From positions 287,033,078 to 287,097,077 of the forward strand of contig NC_133660.1 of the NCBI RefSeq assembly GCF_037893015.1: a DNA stretch of 64,000 nt, in the 5' to 3' direction. Positions within the stretch are counted from its first letter, which is position 1. Every line of letters begins with the position of its first letter. The notes beneath the pieces were generated by a model that saw nothing but the letters and a program-made list of their open reading frames with translations, made no database searches and had not been told where the DNA came from. Source of the stretch: Macrotis lagotis. Its lineage: Eukaryota > Chordata > Mammalia > Peramelemorphia > Peramelidae. Of the stretch, positions 22,761 to 34,389 are shown in pieces. The position numbers and the translations under genes were made by a program.

Positions 22761-23427
22761 CATAACTGACCTTTATTTTAGCCTGCTGAAGCTAGCATGG
22801 CCCTTTAAATTTATTATCTCAAGTCAGAGCCAGGACAGCTTCCCACAGTGCTTCTGTCTCAGGAGCTCATTTGGGTCTTGGATGGGTCCTCCCCGTTTAC
22901 ACACATTCACATTCATTTATTCATCTTTATTAATTTGCTCATTTTAATTCATTCTGATGATCATGTGTTGGGAGTCCAGATCCCAGAAGAGATTTGGGGT
23001 GAGACTGCCATCCTGACGGGACCTGAGCTGATTGAGATGCTTCCTCAGTCCAGGCTCCTTGTGCTGCTGAAAGCCCAGAGATGGCACAAACACCATAACT
23101 AGAATACATCACAGGATCTGAGCAGAGCATTGCAAGGGCCAAGTGAGTCTGGGTCAAATCCTGTCCCTGAAACACAGTCTGTGACCCTGAACACTCCTCA
23201 GTGTGATGGGCAATGCTCCAAGAGTGTCAATGGCAGAGCTGGTGCCAACCTCCACTGGTACCTCATTGAGGGTTCCATCCATCAGTGCAATCACAGGCTG
23301 GTTGAAATCCAAGGACATGGGAGATATGCCAACACAGTGCCAAGGGAGGCCATCAAAGTGGAAGGTCTTTATTCATGGTGGGTCTTGGCATTTGAGATCC
23401 ACTTTAAGGATATATAAGAATTCATCC

Positions 23428-23575
23428 AGGCAGCTAGGTGTGCATAGTGGATAGAGCACCGGCCCTGGAGTCAGAAGGTCCTGAGTTCAAATCCAGCCTC
23501 AGACATTTAATAATTACCCAACTGTGTGACCTTGTGCAAGTCATTTAACCCCATTGCCTTGCAAGACAAGCAAAA
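23428..23575 (+). repeat. WSINE1-type SINE with target-site duplication
   Basis: The body begins aggcagctaggtgtgcatag. aagaattcatcc (23416-23427) and aagaatgcatcc (23576-23587) flank it. Confidence 0.85.
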
Positions 23576-23591
23576 AAGAATGCATCCTAGA

Positions 23592-24000
23592 GCAGTTAAG
23601 TGGCCCTGTGGATAAAGCAGCAAGCCTAGAGGCAGGAAGACTCATCTTCTGAAGTTTAAATCTGGCCTCACATACTTACTAGCTGTGTGACCCCTAAGCA
23701 AGTCATTTTTTTTTAGTTTTTGCAAAGCAATGGTGTTACTTGCCCGAGATCACACAGCTAGGTAATTACTAAGTCTCTGAGGTGAGATGTGAACTCAGGT
23801 CCTCCTGACTCCAGGGCCGGTGCTCTATCCACTGTGCCACCTAGCTGCCCCTTGGGCATACCATAACACACCAAATTGTCTCAGTTTCTTCATCTAGAAA
23901 ATGAGCTAGAGGATGGCAAACTACTGCAATATCTTTGTCCCCCCCCCTCAAAAAAATCCCAAATGGTATCATGAAGAGTCAGATACAACTGAAAAATGAC
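23592..24000 (+). repeat. MAR1-type CORE-SINE, forward, split by a reverse SINE
   Basis: The head runs to cctaagcaagtca near 23706. The copy resumes after 23852 with ttgtctcagtttcttcatct and ends atcatgaagagtcagataca. The middle is a younger reverse SINE. Confidence 0.8.
23707..23852 (-). repeat. WSINE1-type SINE nested in MAR1
   Basis: tttttttagtttttgcaaag ... gccacctagctgcccc is a complete reverse copy interrupting the older MAR1 element, so it is the younger insertion. Confidence 0.85.
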
Positions 24001-25084
24001 TGAACGATAGTAATAAGGAATTTATCTGGCAAAGAACACATAAAGGACAGTGGAAATAAAGACGTGGAGGTGGTAAACAGATGTTTGCCCACTTTGGCCA
24101 TAAGATTAAAGTGCATAGAGGAGAGTAATATGAGAGAAACTTGCAAAAGGAGGGTAGCCCCGATCGTGGAGGGTCTGCTAGAAAGACTTGGCAACTAGAT
24201 ATGATATCTGACACTAATATTTACTAACCACATAGATAATATCCTCTCCAATCAGAGGAGGAGCAGGGAGGTGCTGGCCAAGGAAGGCCAAGGAAGACCT
24301 TGGAGAGCTCCTGCGGAGCCACAGAGGGCTGACTAAGATCATGGACTTCAAGCTGGAAGAGACATTGGGTTATCAAGGCTTTCCTTCTCCCCTTCATTTT
24401 ACAATTGAGGAATCTGAAGCCAGGAGAGATGAGGTGACTTGCCCAAGGTCATCCAACTTGACGATCCAAGACAGAATTGGACCCTAAGGGTTCCTGATGT
24501 CCAGCTCAGCCTTCTGGCCACTTGGCACTCCTCAGGTCTCCTTCCAGACAGCCTTTCCCAGTCTCCCCTCATCCTGGTGTCTCCCAAAGATGCTGATTCT
24601 CTCCAGTTTATGTGGTAGAGGATTTGGCTATATATACCTATTGGCACATCTCCTCCCTATGAGACTGGAAGCTCCTGGGGGCCTCACTTTGTATCCCCAG
24701 ATTTTAGGGTGACTGAATGGAGTAGGCTATTCACAAGTGTGTCTGCCCTTGGAGGCAATCTCCAGTTCATGTCAAAGATTGTAAAAAGTCTTTGACCTCC
24801 CTCCTTAGACTGGGAGCTCCTTGAGGGCACCTCCAATGTGGTCCTGAGGGTTCAACAACACCCAGGGATGTCTGGGGACCACCCTTCTCAGCATTGCTGC
24901 TTTCTAGACAATTAGGAGGTTTCATTCAAAGGGACTTAGGTCCTTCAATCACTGACCTCTAGGATTTCAATCTATCTTTGACTTTCTCTGAACTCATGTG
25001 AAGTCGTCTGCCTTCCTACTGTCTGAACAAAGGAGAATTTTTCTTTTATTCCATTAATGAGCATGAGAAAGTTGAATATTTCAA

Positions 25085-25560
25085 ACTTTATTCCTCTTTT
25101 AAAAAAAAAATCTGATTTCTTTCTGTTGTGAGAAATGGAATGTTTTCTCCCCCATGTTAATTACAAACTCAGGGAGACAAATGATCAGAAAGCCAGAAAA
25201 CGTGTCCTTCCCTCATGATGCTTCAAATCTAGGAAGAGATAACAATTCATGAGATAGTATAAGATTGTATAAGGCTAAGCAACTGTGGTACCATATCAAG
25301 TAGCCTCTTAGGCTGTCAAGGAGGTTAGTGATTTCCCTTATCCTTTGTTTTTGGTTAAATACTCCTTCTGTTTGGTGTGGTCATTACCAGAATGGCCTCC
25401 ACCTTTAGATTTCATGGTAAATCTTAGAGAATAAAACTTCATGTCTAACCTATATTTTCTGCCATTTTGCTTTAACCCTAGATTTTTAAGGTTTGCAAGT
25501 TCATTAGACCCAGCTGTTCCCCGCAGTAGCCTAAGTTGTTGGAGGATTTCAGAACTGAAG
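25085..25560 (+). mobile_element. LTR-like repeat, copy 1 of 3
   Basis: About 470 bp shares gttaat.acaaac at its left side and aatggcctccacctt ... gagaataaaac ... ctaacctatattttctgcc with copies near 40245 and 59960. The AATAAA placement suggests a solitary LTR of an old retroviral family. No internal coding part is seen; an old, broken fossil. Family unknown. Confidence 0.4.
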
Positions 25561-25611
25561 TTTTTCACTGGAGGTTCAAAGGAAAGAGGATGGAGAAGCC
25601 AAGAAGGGCTA

Positions 25612-25772
25612 ATGGGGGCTGCTAGGTGGCACAGTTGATAGAGCATCAGCCCTGGAGTCAGGGGAGGACCTGAGTTCATATTTGACCTCAGACACTTAAT
25701 AATTGCCATGCTGTGTGACCTTGGACAAGTCACCCTTAACCCTGTTGCCTTAAATAAATAAAGTTTAAAACA
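25612..25772 (+). repeat. WSINE1-type SINE, forward
   Basis: gggggctgctaggtggcaca ... ccctgttgccttaaataaat. The tail has become (AAAT)n. Confidence 0.8.
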
Positions 25773-26059
25773 AAAAGATCTATATAACCTGGCAGCTCCC
25801 TGAAAAAGAAATGTCCTATCTCTGGCTACTAGAATCATCTTTCCTCCATTGTGTTTTTTTACATATTATTGATTTGCATTAGAAAACCTTGGGGGAAGGG
25901 AAGCTTAGAGTCTAACTTCCTTACTTTACCTTTGGGGAACCTGAGGTCCTGAGGTTCAATGATTTGCTCAAGGTCAAAGGGCTGGTTGGGATTAGGACAG
26001 GGGAGATTAGAATTAGGGTCTCCTGTCCCCCCATCCCATCACTCTAAAAATCCAGATAC

Positions 26060-26215
26060 TGTTGTGACTCTATAAAAGTCACAACTTCTGTTTGACTCAG
26101 TTTCCTCATCTGTAAAATGGGGATAATAATGCCCCCAGTCCCAGGGTTGTTGAGATTCAAATGAAATATGTGTAAAGCATTAGGCACACAGAAGGTGATT
26201 AATAAATGCTTCTTT
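26060..26215 (+). repeat. THER1/MIR-type SINE with 3' end
   Basis: cagtttcctcatctgtaaaa, then ggttgttgagattcaaatga, then taaagcattaggcacacag: the full 3' half of the element. Confidence 0.65.
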
Positions 26216-27158
26216 CCTTCCTTTAATTACCCCACTTCTCATCTCTGCCCACTCTACTCTGTTTCTCTAATGAGTCTAATCAGGAGCTGGGGGTTTCTAC
26301 AGGGTCCTCCTTGTGAAGCCCCCTACCCTCGTATACCAACAAAGAATCAGGGAGAGGAAAGAGAAAGAGGATGGAGAGAGAGAAGAGAGAAGGACTCCTG
26401 AGACAAGACAACCCTCCCACTTAGCAGTTCCTCAGGACTGGCTGGATTCACATTTACTAAGGGGGAGTAGACAGGTGCAGGATAATGGACCTGCAATGCT
26501 GCTTGTGACCTTGGGTAAGTCATTTCCCTTGTCTATGGATTGGACTAGTGCCCAAAGTCCACCCTCCCCCCCAACTCCTAGATTAAAAAGAAGGAAAGGA
26601 AGAACTCCAGGTTAGAGGCAAGGCTGTGGTAATGTGCTTAGATAAAGCTTTGACCATGATGAAGACAGTACGCTAAGGCCTCCTGTCTTAGGGACCGCCA
26701 GCCACCAGCACCTCAACTTTCTCACAACTTCCCTCTTTTGAGGACTAGACTGGCTCTAGAGTCTTCAGTCTTCAACAAACCTTCATTAAAGACTTCCTGG
26801 GGGAGGAGGGGAGAGGGGAGGAGAATGAAGGGAAGAGGGGGCATCATACCAGGAGCTGGAGATAGACAAACCAGGCCCTGTTCTCAAAAGGATCTGGTGG
26901 ATGGACCATTTACAAGGCGAAGACTCAAGCAGGGTTGCCACCCTTTTCCCAGAGAAGGCAGAAGCAGTTCTGGCTGGAAGCCTTGGAAATTTGAAGATTT
27001 TCCTCCTTGGCCTCCTGTGTGAGGCTGGTTCCATCTTAATCATAGGACAATGAACATCATTGGCGGGGAGGTAAGGCCTAAAACCTTGGAGTTACAAGTA
27101 GAGAAGGGACAGGAGGCCCCAGGGAGCATTTCACATGACTTTAGAATCCTCTAATTTG

Positions 27159-27304
27159 TTTTTTATTACAAGGCAATGGGGTTAAGTGACTTGCCCAAGG
27201 TCACACAGCTAGGTAATTATTAAGTGTCTGAGACTGGATTTGAACTCAGATCCTCCTGACTCCAGGGCTAGTGCTCTATCCATTATACCACCTAACTGCC
27301 CCCT
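27159..27304 (-). repeat. WSINE1-type SINE with perfect 15-bp target-site duplication
   Basis: A complete reverse copy is flanked by gaatcctctaatttg at 27144-27158 and 27305-27319. The identical flanks suggest a fairly recent insertion. Confidence 0.92.
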
Positions 27305-28229
27305 GAATCCTCTAATTTGGGGCCAGAAGCAACCTCGGCATCACCTGATCCAATCTCTTCGTTTTACAGAAGAGGAAAAGAGGCTTGGTCCAAAGGGCCA
27401 CAGTCACACTCTCAGGACCCAGTTTTGTCATCTAGGAGATGGCATGGAGTCTTCGCCTTTTGTATGGCTAGGACCCTGGACAGTTAGTCCAGTGAAACCT
27501 GGGGACCCTTGATCTGAATCATGTTTACAAATACTTAAAAATACAGATTACAAAGGAGGCCACAGATCTGTGAAAATAAAAATGAAATGCTTTCCTCATT
27601 CAAGTTCCTGGACCCCCCCCCCCCCATGTAACCTGTTCCCAGATCCAGAAAGGTCTGTGTGTGCCAAGGCAAGAGCCTCCTGGATCAAATGATCACTAAC
27701 ATCCTTTCCAGTTCTAACATTCTTCATTCTGTTCTCACTTTTTTCCCTGCTCTGAAATTCTAAGTCCTAAGGGTCCTTCTAGTTGTGACATCTGAAGACC
27801 TTTCCAATTCTCCTCATCTGCTGTGTAGATTGGTTTTCTTTCATAGAGAGAGGGGGTTGAGATTGAACCTCCCTATCTGGAGTGTGGCTGCCTTTCCCAG
27901 ACCTGCTCTCTCCACCCCCAGCCCCCCGAAACTCTGCCTTCCTCTGTTTTCCAACCCCAGACTCCAATCACCTCTGGTCTTCTCTGATTTATGGCTTCAA
28001 GGGCTTCTACTTGTGACATTCCATGATAACACCCATTTCAAGTCTACCGTGCTCTGGGTCACAAAATAGGAACAGACAGTCCTTGCTACTGAGGTTCCCT
28101 TTAGCTGCTCCCTTCATCTTAATCTGATGAATGCATCCCATAGTCGAAAGTAGCTCCCTCTCCTCAGCATTCAGGGTCAAAGCATGTTTGGCAAATGTCC
28201 ATTGCTCTGGATCCTCTATGTAAGAGGTG

Positions 28230-28500
28230 GAGCATTTTTCTTTCTTTTTCCTTCTCTTTCTCCTTTTCTTTTTTCTCTCATTCATTCTTTTTCTTCCTTC
28301 TCTTCCTTCCTTTCTTGCTCCCTCTTTTCCTCCTCTCCCCTCCCCTCTTGATTTTTTTCTTCCTTCCTCCCTTTCCTAAGCCACCCAAGGGGATGACTGG
28401 CAATAAGCATATTTTCTCTCCACTGGCAATAAGCATATTTTCTCTTCACTGGCACCATTCTATTGTCATTCCTTGGGGTGGATTTATTCTCCACCCCACG
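28230..28500 (+). repeat. Unclassified duplicated segment, copy A
   Basis: A pyrimidine block starting gagcatttttctttctttttcc is followed by aagccacccaaggggatgactggc. The same order recurs at 29785-30158. A 26-bp internal tandem, starting ggcaataagcatattttctc, lies at 28399-28424 and 28425-28450. Confidence 0.7.
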
Positions 28501-29784
28501 GGTTCTTCCTGGAAGACCAGTAATCAGTTTATTTAAGCTTCCAATTCTGGCTGTTCTGTACCTTCTCCTGTTCCTCTGGGTGGACCAGTTGGTATCACAA
28601 AGGTTTAAAAATTCATGATTACTTGCGTAAGAAGCAAGAAGCCGAGCTGAACTAAATACAAAGATTGCAGGATACCGCCTCTGAAAAATGTTACATGTTA
28701 GGAGGCACCTATGTGTCATGTTGTTGGAATTAGAAGACCCTAGTCTAAACTCTACCTTATATATTTGGGATTGATGTGACCCTGGGCAAGTCATCTATTT
28801 TCTCTGAATTTCTGTTTTCTCATCTATAAAAACAGGGATGATAATAGACCGTGCATGAGCCAAATGAAATAATAAAGGGCCACGTGAATGTTCTTGATGT
28901 TCTCCTCTGTTATAAGGGACCGAGGATTGTGCAGAGGAATACTAAAGGAGCCAAAAGCCAGCTCCTGCCTGCCAAGAGCTTCCAGTCTAGTGGAGTACCC
29001 CTCTTCTATTCCATCGTCTTCTGTACTTCTCTAGTGTCTTTGGGTAAAAGCTACATCCTCCTTGGAAAAGTATTGAACATTCTCTGCCTGTATGTCTAGT
29101 GAGGCCATGAGGGGCATACTCTGAAGCCAGGGGACCCGGCTGACTTTGGGGAAGCACAAGATTTCTGAGGCTCCCTTTCCCTCCGTTCTGCAAGAAGCAT
29201 GATGGCCCCCTGGACCACTCAGGTTCCCACCACTCCAGTGTTCCCTGATGCTGTTTCCAGGAGGAAGGCATTTCTCGGAGACCTTTTAGCCATTCAGATT
29301 ATTGGCTCTCCAAATTTCATGCTGTGGGCTTTCATGCCCCCCACGGGCCTCCTGGATCAATCCCCTCATTTCCATATAGGAGGAAACTTCCTCAGAGAGG
29401 AAGGCCGTCATTTTACAAATGAGAAAAGGCACATCTCCAAACGACCTACCCAAAGTCGGATGGCATCTCTACATTATCCTCCACTTCCTCCCCAGGTTGG
29501 TGCCAGACTGAGGAGACCCTTCAATGATAGACTAAGGAATGGCAACTAGTTTTCTCTCTTTGAAGTGTGGCGCAGCTGCCTCTTTCCCCATGAAGTACTC
29601 CTGGAGCATCCCAAGATGAGAATGGTGCTCGCTTCTCTGTAAATATTCTCCCACAAGATAATATAGGTAAGAAGCGTTCAGTCCAGGGCCCGTCCCATGG
29701 TAAGTGGTCTGGAATGCTTATTCCTTCCCTCCCTTCCCATGCTCTTATTCTGGCAGCCAGCAAGAAGATTGGATTGAAGGTTGA

Positions 29785-30158
29785 GCATTTTTTCTTTTTC
29801 CTTCTCTTTCTTTCTTTCTTCTCTTTCATCTTTTCTTTTTTCTCTCTAATTCATTTTCTTTTTCTTTCTTCCTTCTCTTCCTTCCTTTCTTGCTCCCTCT
29901 TTTCTCCTCCTCTCCCTGTCTCTGTCTCTCTGTCTCTGTCTGTCTCTTCTCTCTCTATCTCTCTCTCTCTGTCTCTCTCTGTGTATATCTTTCTCTGTCT
30001 CTCCTCTCTGTCTCTGTCTCTCTGTTTCTGTCCCTGTCTCTCTCTCAATTTTTTTCTTCCTTCCTCTCTTTCTAAGCCACCCAAGAGGATGACTGGCAAA
30101 AAGCATAGCCTCTCTCCACTGACATCATTCTATTATCGTTCTTTGGGTGCATTTGTTC
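29785..30158 (+). repeat. Unclassified duplicated segment, copy B
   Basis: It is collinear with copy A but has a (TCTG)n/(CT)n expansion of about 120 bp inside the pyrimidine block. It runs directly into an L2-like LINE piece. Confidence 0.7.
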
Positions 30159-30440
30159 TCCAACAAATCCTTCTCCCACCCACCATCCTCACTCTCACTC
30201 ATTTTCAGTCTCTCCTTGTCTCCTAGCCTCCTCCCTGCCACCTACAAATCTATCCATGTCTCCCCCATCTTTAAGCACCTTCAGTTGACCACGTCCACAG
30301 CGCCAATCCCAGTTCTCTTCTCTCTTTTATGGCCAACCCTTGAGAAGTTAATCTGTGATCAAGGCTTCTCCTTTTCCTCTCACTTTACCTCTCTACAGTC
30401 TGACTTAGTGTCATTTAAGCACAACTGTTCTTTCCTTTGA
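30159..30440 (+). repeat. L2-like LINE fragment, forward
   Basis: The translation contains PVLFSLLWPTLEKLICDQGF..SSHF.SLQS, the stretch upstream of the reverse transcriptase core in L2/CR1-type LINEs. A homologous piece lies inverted at about 33075-33358. Confidence 0.55.
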
Positions 30441-31486
30441 AAGGAGAGACTGGAAGAAGGGAGGACAATAGAGACACTATTACAATAATTACAATATTAC
30501 AATAATTCGGGAGACCTGAGTGATGGATGAGAGAAAGGGGCAGAGCTGAGGAGGGACTTGTGCAGTCACGTAGTGGCAACACCCAGACCCACATAGGTTA
30601 TGGGCAGAGAGGGAGAAAAGCCAGAGATGACCCTGGGCTGGGAGCCGGCAGGAGTGTCAAGGAGGCCTGGGGAAAGAGTCTGGGCTCCATTTTGGACAGG
30701 TTGAGTTGGAGACAAGATGGGACATTCAGGCAGTTCGACAGCTCTGGACTGAAGCTCAGAAGGGGCGAGGGAAGCTAATGACCCTACTACCAAGTTCACA
30801 GGACTGTTAGAAGGCTTGAATGAGATCATGGTAATGATAAAAGGCTCTGTAACCTTTCAAAGGCTCTCTGGATATGAGCTGCTTTATTACATATACACTT
30901 GGGATCTATCTGGGGGAGAAATGATATTTGATCCTTTGGAAGAGATGAGATTTCAACACAAGCAGGAACACTTCAGGAAGGAGTCTTGGAAGGAAACTTC
31001 TGGGATTCTAAGAATCCTTCCCATTTGGGCCATTTCACCCTCTCAGTTGTCTACTGTATTGAGAGGGGATGGCCGCTGGGGGTGGAGGAGGGAGGAGATT
31101 GGGGAAGAATTTAAGCAAAAGTTCATAGGCAGGAATCCTAATAGATGCTTTTCTTTATGCCATTTTATAGTTGACAAAGAAATCTTCTTTTTTTTATAGT
31201 CAGAATTACATTTATTAAGCATTACACTTATTACTTCTACACTACACTGGACTTAGGTATGTGGCTTCCCCACAATCTGGAAAATCCATGAAAATTGTTT
31301 GGTCCTCCCTTCATACCAGAGAAGAAGTCTGAATTATTATGATATTAAAAGAAAAAATATGTTGATATTATACAATACAAATATTTTCTATATTTCTGTA
31401 TCTATATCATCTGTTGGCCTTCCTGTATTAACTGGGGCTTCTGCAAAACTCCTCCAAAATTTCCATTTACTCTCTTATGCCAACTC

Positions 31487-31489
<3 letters not shown>

Positions 31490-31560
<71 letters not shown>
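31490..31560. repeat. (TA)n microsatellite
   Basis: About 33 uninterrupted TA dinucleotides. Confidence 0.95.
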
Positions 31561-31563
<3 letters not shown>

Positions 31564-31799
31564 GCATATGTGTGTATTAACTTTGAAAAGAGAAGTCTCT
31601 TCTTTACCATAATCCCAGGAGGTTGATTATGCAGATGGAATCATCTCGTTTTCACAGAAACAATGGAGGTTCACAGAGACAAAATGACCTAAAGAACTCT
31701 CAGTTCTAAGACCATCTCTCCATCCACTGATGACTTAGGGAAAGGGACAGGAAGGAGGCTAGCCAGACTAAAGCAGGAGATTCCCCCCCCAAAAAAAAC

Positions 31800-32220
31800 C
31801 CACACACACCACTCTTCAAACATTGCCTATACATCTACCTACTAATGTAATAAAAAATGACAGTACTTCCTTACTGACATTACTTTGCAGTTTTAATGCA
31901 ATGCCAATCAAACTATTCAGGAGATACTTTTCAGAATTTAATAAAATTACAAAATTCATTGGAAAAATAAAAGGTCAAGTATATCCAGGGAAATAATAAA
32001 AAGCAGTAGAGATAAAGGGCAAATAGATCTCCCAGACCTCAAACTATATTAGAAAGCAGTAGTCATCAAAAACATTTGACATCAATTAAAAAATAGAGAG
32101 AAAGATCAATGAACCAGACTAGTCATGGGAGAATCAGAAATAATGGAACTCAATAACCAAGTGTTTGACAAATGACTTAGGAAAGAACTCATTATTTGAT
32201 TTAAAAAAGAGCAGGAATTA
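31800..32220 (+). mobile_element. L1 ORF2 3'-part fragment
   Basis: ttttaatgcaatgccaatcaaa ... aaattcattggaaaaataaa ... gatctcccagacctcaaact reads as the FNAIPIK...F.EF...FI...LPDFKLYY region of L1 ORF2p. It has stops and is cut at both ends. Confidence 0.75.
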
Positions 32221-32229
32221 GGCTTAATT

Positions 32230-32382
32230 GCTGGAAATTAGGCTGCTCCATGGAGGACCTGGAAGGTTAGGAAGGCTTTGAGATGAAGTAGAGTCCCACC
32301 CTCCAGCCCTCCAATCAGAGGGCAGAGGAATAGAGGAAGTTGAGAGGGTGGCAAGTATCAAAAATGCAATGAATCCAATGAA

Positions 32383-32423
<41 letters not shown>

Positions 32424-33557
32424 ATTTCAGGTGATCAGCTCATCTTGGAAAGGTGTGATATGTAGATGGAAAATGGAGCTTGGGATATGATGGGTTAAAG
32501 ATGTCTACAGGATATCCAGTTTTAGATGGCTAGTAGACAGAGATTTGAATCTAGAGATTAGGAAAAAGCTATACCTGAGAATCATTAAGGAATGAAACCG
32601 CAGGAATTGCTAAGTGAAGATGGTCTATTCTAAGAGGAAGAAGAGAAGAGGGTGCAGAAGAGAACTCTGAGAGATGCCTATTATTAGCAGTCATGATCTG
32701 GATGAAGGTCCAGCAAAGGAGACTGAGGAGTAGTCAGAAAGAGAAGCAGGGGGGCAGCTAGGTGGCACAGTGGATAAAGCACCGGCCCTGGAGTCAGGAG
32801 GACCTGAGTTCAAATCCGTTCTCAGACACTTAATTATGACTTAGCTGTCTGGCCTTGGGCAAGTCACTTAACCCCATTGCCTTGCAAAAAAAAGACTAAA
32901 AAAAAAGAAAGAGAAGCAGGGAACAGGATGAAAGAGGTGTCCCAAAAACATGGAGAAAAAAGGATATCAAGGAGGAGAGGCTGATTGACAGTAGCAAGGC
33001 AACAGAGAAGTGAAGATGGATGAGAATTGATAAAAGGCCATTAGATCTGGCCATTAAGAGAACACGAGAACACTAGTGACTTTGGAAAGAGCAGTTGTGC
33101 TTAAATGAGACTGAAGCCAGACTGTAAAGAGTTAAAGTGAGAGGAAAAGGAGGAGAAGCCTTGATCACAGATTAACTTCTCAAGCGTTGGCCATAAAAGA
33201 GAGAAGAGAACTGGGGTTGTAGCTAGGGGACATGGTCCACTGAAGGTACTTGAAGATGGGGGAGACATGGATAGATTTGTAGGTGGCAAAGAAGCAGCTA
33301 GAAGACAAGGAGAGACTGAAAAGAAGTGAGAGTGAGGATGGTGGGGGATAGAAGGATTTGTTGGAGAAAATGGGTATTTAAGGGTTTTGCCTGGTAAAAA
33401 GGGCTACCTCATCCCATGGGACAAGGGTGAAAGAGGGAGCAGAAGGCATCTGGGTGATGCAAAATTCAGAGAAGGGCAGAAGAGTGATCTCTTAACTGTT
33501 TACTTTGGCAGATATACTAGTTAGTCATGCTGCTCACTTGTATAACCAGTCTTTTGT
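32230..33557 (-). mobile_element. L2-like LINE fragment, reverse, with (GAT)n and a SINE insert
   Basis: On the minus strand it reads PVLFSLLWPTLEKLICDQGF, then SLQSGFSLI, then LSILIHLHFSVA.LLSISLSSLI, matching L2-type reverse transcriptase (LLEK...LQSGF...LLDLSAAFDTVDH) with stops and frame changes. A (GAT)n run lies at 32385-32422 and a younger SINE at 32752-32905. Confidence 0.6.
32752..32905 (+). repeat. WSINE1-type SINE with perfect 16-bp target-site duplication
   Basis: The flanks are agaaagagaagcaggg at 32736-32751 and 32906-32921. The body is close to the consensus I infer from the other copies, so it is one of the youngest in the window. Confidence 0.93.
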
Positions 33558-33574
33558 AAGAATTGAATAGTTAT

Positions 33575-34389
33575 GTCCCAAAAGCAATAAAACTGTTCAT
33601 ACCCTTTGACCTAGCACTTCCAATTCTAGTCTACATCCAGAAGAAATTATAGAAAAAAGGGAAAAATCCCACATATTCCAAAATATTCACAACAGCTCTT
33701 TTCATAGTGGCAAAGAAGTGGAAACTGAGGGGGTGTCCATCCATTGGAGAATGGCTAAACAAGTTATAGTACATGGAAATTATGGAATATTACTGTTCTA
33801 TAAGAAACTTGGATGGTTGGACCCTAGAGAAGCATGGAATGACTTATGGGATCTGATGCTGAGCAAAGGGAAAGGGAACAACAACATTGTGAGATGATCA
33901 ACCTTGCTGGAAGCTTCTTCTCTCAGCAGTTCAGAGAGCTAGGACATTAGATTGGCTAAAGACTATCTTATCCCCATCCAGAGGAAGAAAAACAAAACAA
34001 AACAAAATTCACCAAAAAACCCTGACCCTTCAGAATCTGATGAACACTTTATAAAATTGTCTCTTATGTATCTTTCCCTTAATCCGAATTCCTCACACCG
34101 AAAATAAATAATCTGTAAACATGTTTATCAAAATATCCACATCCATGTTGGCTTCGGCAGCACATATCCTAAAATGGGAATGATAGCTAGGATCATGATA
34201 GCAGATTAGCATGGCCCCTGCACAAGGATGGCATGCAAATTTGTGAAGCAAAATATACAATGCTAACTTGACTGTTCACCACTGGGGGGGGGGAGAGTGG
34301 AAGGAAATTTTGTAACTTAAAATTATACATGTGCCTATCGATGAAATTAAATAAATAAAAATTTTAAAAACCTAAAAAAAAGAGGAAAA
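33575..34389 (+). mobile_element. 5'-truncated L1 3' end carrying a U6 insert
   Basis: It begins in the region gttcataccctttgaccta, continues through tggagaatggctaaacaagt, and ends in an A-rich tail. Imperfect flanks aagaattgaatagttat (33558-33574) and aggaattgagtagctat (34391-34407) agree at 14 of 17 positions. A U6 copy interrupts the 3' UTR. Confidence 0.85.
34146..34249 (+). pseudogene. RNU6 pseudogene: U6 snRNA retropseudogene inside an L1 3' UTR
   Basis: ggcttcggcagcacatat, then agattagcatggcccctgc, then gcaaatttgtgaagc are U6 snRNA sequence; U6 is the catalytic-core RNA of the spliceosome. The copy ends at the gtgaagc position and lacks the usual 3' ttttt. It has an extra ~13 bp in the middle, where atgatagc occurs twice, and several substitutions. 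The flanks caaaatatccacat and caaaatatacaat look like an imperfect target-site duplication. It is not expected to be functional. Confidence 0.9.

Noticed and set aside
25338-25838. 166-residue minus-strand open frame
   Set aside because: It spans a SINE and an LTR-like repeat and carries no protein signature.
29846-30106. Arg/Glu-rich minus-strand open frames resembling an RNA-binding RE domain
   Set aside because: The charge pattern comes from a (TCTC/TCTG)n simple repeat read in reverse.
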